NCBI GenBank assembly: GCA_040403095.1
Contig: JBBALI010000019.1
Location: forward strand, 1-64,000
Reading direction: 5' to 3'
Length of the DNA: 64,000 nucleotides
Origin: JAQVCM01 sp040403095
GTDB lineage: Bacteria; Bacteroidota; Bacteroidia; Flavobacteriales_D; Crocinitomicaceae
Positions 61,059-64,000 of the stretch are shown here, piece by piece (the stretch's first letter is position 1; the number at the start of each line of letters is the position of its first letter). The notes beneath the pieces were generated by a model that saw only the letters and a program-made list of their open reading frames with translations, searched no databases and was not told where the DNA came from. Both the position numbers and the translations under genes were made by a program.

Positions 61059-61159
61059 CAACAATTGCAAGAATTTCAAAATTAAATTTTTATTCTCATT
61101 TGAATTCACTAAATTTGATTGTTGAAAGCTTGTGCTTTTACTTAATTTCTAAAATTTAG

Positions 61160-61771
61160 ATGCCAGAATTGCAGTCATATATTGAATCGGGAATCCTTGA
61201 AGCGTATGTTTTGGGATCTTTATCTGCGGCTGAGATTTTGGAAGTTGAGTCAAAAATTGCTACGAATGTAGCCTTGCTGGCAGAAATTGAAAAAATCAGC
61301 GAATCTTTGGAATCTTTCGCTAGATTGAATGCAATAGAACCCGATCCAACAATCAAGCCTTTTCTTCTGGCGACTATAGATTACGCTGAACGCATCGAAA
61401 ATGGAGAAATGGTCACTTTCCCTCCTGCGCTAAACGGAAGCTCTACACTTGCAGATTTTGAACCATGGCTTTCTCGTGAAGACATGGTATTGGAAGAAGA
61501 ATTGGAATCTGTTCACGCCAAAATTATTGGTCACACGCCTGAGCAAACCACCGCTATCGTTTGGATCAAAGAAATGGCTCCCGCAGAAGTTCACACCAAC
61601 GAATTTGAACGCTTTCTAATCGTTGAAGGCACTTGCGATATCCAAATTGGAGAAACAATTCACCAACTCCAAGCAGGAGATTTTCTCTCCATTCCACTTT
61701 ATGAAAACCATTTTGTGACTGTAACTTCTTCGATTCCTTGCAAAGTCATTTTACAAAGGGTTGCCGCCTAA
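61160..61771 (+). CDS. Cupin protein with ChrR-like anti-sigma-type N-terminus
   Basis: 203 residues. N-terminal 95 residues (YIESGILEAYVLGSLSAAEI) resemble the zinc-binding anti-sigma domain of ChrR/RsbW-type proteins but lack the HxxxCxxC cluster. The C-terminal part (about 115-203) is a cupin: AEVHTNEFERFLIVEGTCDI and LQAGDFLSIPLYENHFVTV with His/Glu/His metal-ligand positions. No sigma-factor gene lies nearby. It may be a sensor module or an orphan. Function unassigned. Confidence 0.75.
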   Translation: MPELQSYIESGILEAYVLGSLSAAEILEVESKIATNVALLAEIEKISESLESFARLNAIEPDPTIKPFLLATIDYAERIENGEMVTFPPALNGSSTLADFEPWLSREDMVLEEELESVHAKIIGHTPEQTTAIVWIKEMAPAEVHTNEFERFLIVEGTCDIQIGETIHQLQAGDFLSIPLYENHFVTVTSSIPCKVILQRVAA

Positions 61772-61812
61772 ATCTTTTTTCTATTTTACCATTTTTTTCT
61801 TGCAACAAGACT

Positions 61813-61820
61813 TATCTTTG
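61813..61820 (+). promoter_or_regulatory. -7 element of the SUFU gene
   Basis: TATCTTTG, exact TAnnTTTG; the ATG begins on the fifth base after it, so leaderless. Confidence 0.45.
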
Positions 61821-61824
61821 AGTC

Positions 61825-62439
61825 ATGAATATCCTCGAGCAAACATTGATTGAAAGATTTGGCGAAAACAATGTCAAAACGCACCTTTCTGCGTCTGAAA
61901 GTGATTTCCCTTTGCTAGAAATCAACATCGAAATGCGTTCAAAAATCATGGTATTGATGACCAATGGTTTGAGCGAATATGCCATGCCTGTTCCAGAAAA
62001 ATACAAAGAACGCAAAAATGTAGAATTGTATTTTTGCCTTCCAAGTTATTGGGATTTAACCACTGAAAATGGCAAATGGGTCATTGACTGGATTCAAAAA
62101 TTAGCCAAACATTGCGTCGAAAAAGAAACGTGGTATGGAATCGGTCATACCTTCCCAAACGGAAATCCTGCATTGCCAATTTCTGCCACGATGAAACAAA
62201 AATACTTGATGCTCAACGCACCTTACTTTTTGGAGAAAGAATTGGCGCCCATTATTAATGAAGATAAAGCAATTCACTTTTTAGGCATCATTCCCATCTT
62301 CGAAGATGAAATGGATTACAAAATGGGCAAAGGAACTTACAAGCTATTGCAAAAAATCGAAGGCAAAGGTGTTTCAGAATTGTTAGACGATTACCGCATG
62401 AGTTGTTTAAAATCCAAGTGGAGATTCTTTCAAAAGTAA
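61825..62439 (+). CDS. Suppressor-of-fused (SUFU) domain protein
   Basis: 204 residues, covering one SUFU domain: LLEINIEMRSKIMVLMTNGL, ELYFCLPSYWDLTTENGKW, and WYGIGHTFPNGNPALPIS, the typical order. Bacterial SUFU proteins are mostly cytoplasmic, and in many cases are immunity or regulatory proteins, but function here is unknown. No toxin gene adjoins it. Strong terminator downstream. Confidence 0.85.
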   Translation: MNILEQTLIERFGENNVKTHLSASESDFPLLEINIEMRSKIMVLMTNGLSEYAMPVPEKYKERKNVELYFCLPSYWDLTTENGKWVIDWIQKLAKHCVEKETWYGIGHTFPNGNPALPISATMKQKYLMLNAPYFLEKELAPIINEDKAIHFLGIIPIFEDEMDYKMGKGTYKLLQKIEGKGVSELLDDYRMSCLKSKWRFFQK

Positions 62440-62525
62440 TTCTGTAATTCTATTTTCAGATTCAACATTTACAGATAAGTAATTCTTTGCAACCTCATTC
62501 TTTCATTGAAATTTATTCCAATAAA

Positions 62526-62555
62526 AAAGGGGCTAAGTAAAAACTTAGCCCCTTT
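62526..62555. terminator. Bidirectional terminator
   Basis: AAAGGGGCTAAGT, AAAA, ACTTAGCCCCTTT: 13-bp perfect stem with A/T ends on both sides, between the SUFU gene and the convergent OmpA gene. Confidence 0.9.
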
Positions 62556-62571
62556 CAAATATCTATTAAGA

Positions 62572-63975
62572 TTATTTCGTGAATTTAAACTCTACACGTC
62601 TGTTTGTTGCCAAACCTTCTGGTGTATTATTTGATCCTTTTGGATTATCCTCACCAAAGAACAATACTGTAATTCGATCCTTATCAACACCTTTCTTAAC
62701 TAAGTAGTTTTTCACTGCTTCAGCTCTTTTTTGAGACAATGGCATGTTGAATGCTTTATCTCCTTTAGAATCCGCATAACCAGAAAGTGTAACTTTCACA
62801 GCTGGGTCAAGCAACAATTCAGCAGCAATTTGATCTAAGTGATCTTTGTATTTTTTTCTCAATGCAAACTCAGCAGATTGGAATTGAGCGTCGATTCTTC
62901 CAAGTTTTTCCAAATTTGGAGAGATTGAAGGCGCTGGAGGTGTTTCTGGACAACCTTGATTTTCTTTTGTCCCAGCTTCATCTGGACATTTATCTTCAAA
63001 TTCAGCAACTCCGTCACCGTCAGCGTCTGGACAACCTTTCATTGCTTTTGTACCCTTAACATCTGGACATTTGTCATCTTTGTCAGCGACACCATCACCA
63101 TCAGCATCTGGACAACCATTGGTTGCAGCAGGACCGGCAAGTTCAGGACAATCGTCGTCTTTGTCAGCAACACCATCTTTGTCTGCATCAGGACAACCTT
63201 TTGTTTCTACAGTTCCAGCAACTTCTGGACATTCGTCTTGGTAATCTGCAACACCATCTTTATCAGAATCCAAAGGACAACCGTTTTTGTCAACTTGAAC
63301 ACCAGCTGGCGTTTCAGGACATTTGTCATTTGCATCAGTTACACCATCACCATCAGTATCTTTAGGTTTACCAAAGTTGTAAACAACACCAATACTGTTA
63401 ATCAAATATTGGTCGTTAAAAGCCAAAGATTGATGATCACGTCTATCACTTGATAAAGTGGTGTACAGTGTGTTAAAGTTTACACCAATGTTTTGAGTTA
63501 CTTTAACAGTAAAACCTAAACCAATGTTTTTTGTAAAATCTGTACCTTCAACTACCAATTTGGAGCTATCGTCATCTTTTGCTTTGAACATTGCGAAACC
63601 AAAACCTCCAAATACATAAGGTTGGAAACGGCAATCTTCTTTCAACATTCTACCGTTGTTAATTTTGAATCTCAACTGTAAATTCCCTTGTGTCAAATCA
63701 GCACGGAAGCCACCCATTTCTGGAACGTGATATCCAATACTTCCTTTGGATGCGTCAAAAGCAAGATTAAAATATGCATTTAGATTGTAAGCAGCAGAAA
63801 TACCAAATTGAGCTCTGTAAGCTTTATCTGTATTCAACCAAATACGATTCAATTCACCATTGTAATTTACAACGCCAGTGTGAAGTCCAGCACTGAATTT
63901 TTGATCTTTTGTTTGAGCATTTAAAACATTCATTCCTAAAACAAATGCAGTAAAACTAAGTAACAGTTTCTTCAT
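62572..63975 (-). CDS. OmpA-family porin with thrombospondin type 3 repeats
   Basis: 467 residues. Signal peptide about 1-20 (ending LNAQ). An eight-strand barrel (about 22-205) is followed by five calcium-binding TSP3-like repeats (about 207-345; DTDGDGVTDANDKCPETPAG type, each with a GCP end), then a short Pro linker and an OmpA peptidoglycan-binding domain (about 355-467) with SGYADSKGDKAFNMPLSQKR and NRRVEF. This is a common major outer-membrane protein of Flavobacteriales. The start is close to the right edge of the window but complete. Confidence 0.95.
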   Translation of the reverse strand: MKKLLLSFTAFVLGMNVLNAQTKDQKFSAGLHTGVVNYNGELNRIWLNTDKAYRAQFGISAAYNLNAYFNLAFDASKGSIGYHVPEMGGFRADLTQGNLQLRFKINNGRMLKEDCRFQPYVFGGFGFAMFKAKDDDSSKLVVEGTDFTKNIGLGFTVKVTQNIGVNFNTLYTTLSSDRRDHQSLAFNDQYLINSIGVVYNFGKPKDTDGDGVTDANDKCPETPAGVQVDKNGCPLDSDKDGVADYQDECPEVAGTVETKGCPDADKDGVADKDDDCPELAGPAATNGCPDADGDGVADKDDKCPDVKGTKAMKGCPDADGDGVAEFEDKCPDEAGTKENQGCPETPPAPSISPNLEKLGRIDAQFQSAEFALRKKYKDHLDQIAAELLLDPAVKVTLSGYADSKGDKAFNMPLSQKRAEAVKNYLVKKGVDKDRITVLFFGEDNPKGSNNTPEGLATNRRVEFKFTK

Positions 63976-64000
63976 TTTTATTTTTTTTGATGGTCTAATT

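Noticed and set aside
62862..63453. Plus-strand ORFs opposite the OmpA repeat region
   Set aside because: They are mirror images of the TSP3 repeats; low-complexity products such as Gln/His-rich runs.

Overview
The window is chromosomal DNA of a Bacteroidota bacterium, most likely a marine or freshwater Flavobacteriales (Crocinitomicaceae/Fluviicola-like) relative. The evidence is: two secreted proteins ending in the type-B (CHU_C) sorting domain of the type IX secretion system (T9SS), remnants of type-A T9SS sorting domains, a PorE-like OmpA lipoprotein, many small outer-membrane barrels, promoters of the TTTG-N19-TAnnTTTG type, and almost no Shine-Dalgarno sequences. No prophage, integrative element, rRNA operon or CRISPR array was seen; one tRNA (Ala, GGC) is present.

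Layout. 1-783 is repeat-rich intergenic DNA. 784-3222 is a Wzz/polymerase pair for a surface polysaccharide. 3263-9501 holds two T9SS cargo proteins, a broken small lipoprotein and a TonB-dependent receptor. 9717-13919 has lepA, dxr and a secreted protein made of an internal duplication. 14302-17906 is a glycan group (flippase, FkbM methyltransferase, glycosyltransferase). 17952-21301 is a run of small envelope proteins, including a tandem array of a barrel gene with fragments of T9SS sorting domains. 21518-24288 is a Crp/Fnr regulator followed by an operon of two small membrane proteins, two rhodaneses and a rhodanese-thioredoxin lipoprotein. 24322-34469 mixes envelope proteins, tryptophan 2,3-dioxygenase, a 1303-residue receptor-adenylate cyclase-HD protein, a toxin-antitoxin pair and small genes. 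34587-39276 has a Pif1-like helicase and the GTPases Era and Der. 39351-45881 has envelope proteins, 3-hydroxyanthranilate dioxygenase, a UbiA prenyltransferase, the PorE-like protein and queE. 46008-57083 centres on acetate/carboxylate use: YceI, a second Crp/Fnr regulator, acs, an InsA-like DNA-binding protein, a porin, an MFS symporter, and a fused symporter-histidine kinase with its receiver. 57212-59906 is hpt-adk-obg-PAP2. 60104-63975 has a third copy of the barrel family, tRNA-Ala, a cupin, a SUFU-domain protein and an OmpA-type porin.

How parts may work together. The two Crp/Fnr proteins are close paralogues that keep Arg180 and Arg185 in the recognition helix but have lost Glu181 and the usual cAMP contacts. 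Three 16-bp palindromes of the form (T/A)GTRAC-N4-GTYACA fit them. One lies in front of the rhodanese-thioredoxin operon and one in front of the second crp gene, both centred exactly 29.5 bp upstream of a -7 element, which is the geometry of an activator overlapping the -33 region. A conserved Cys at residue 75 in both regulators, next to rhodanese and thioredoxin genes, makes a thiol/persulfide response a reasonable hypothesis. Separately, several genes have their start codon 4-6 bases after the -7 element, which predicts leaderless mRNAs. All functional links beyond family membership are inference from sequence and context; no database search was possible.
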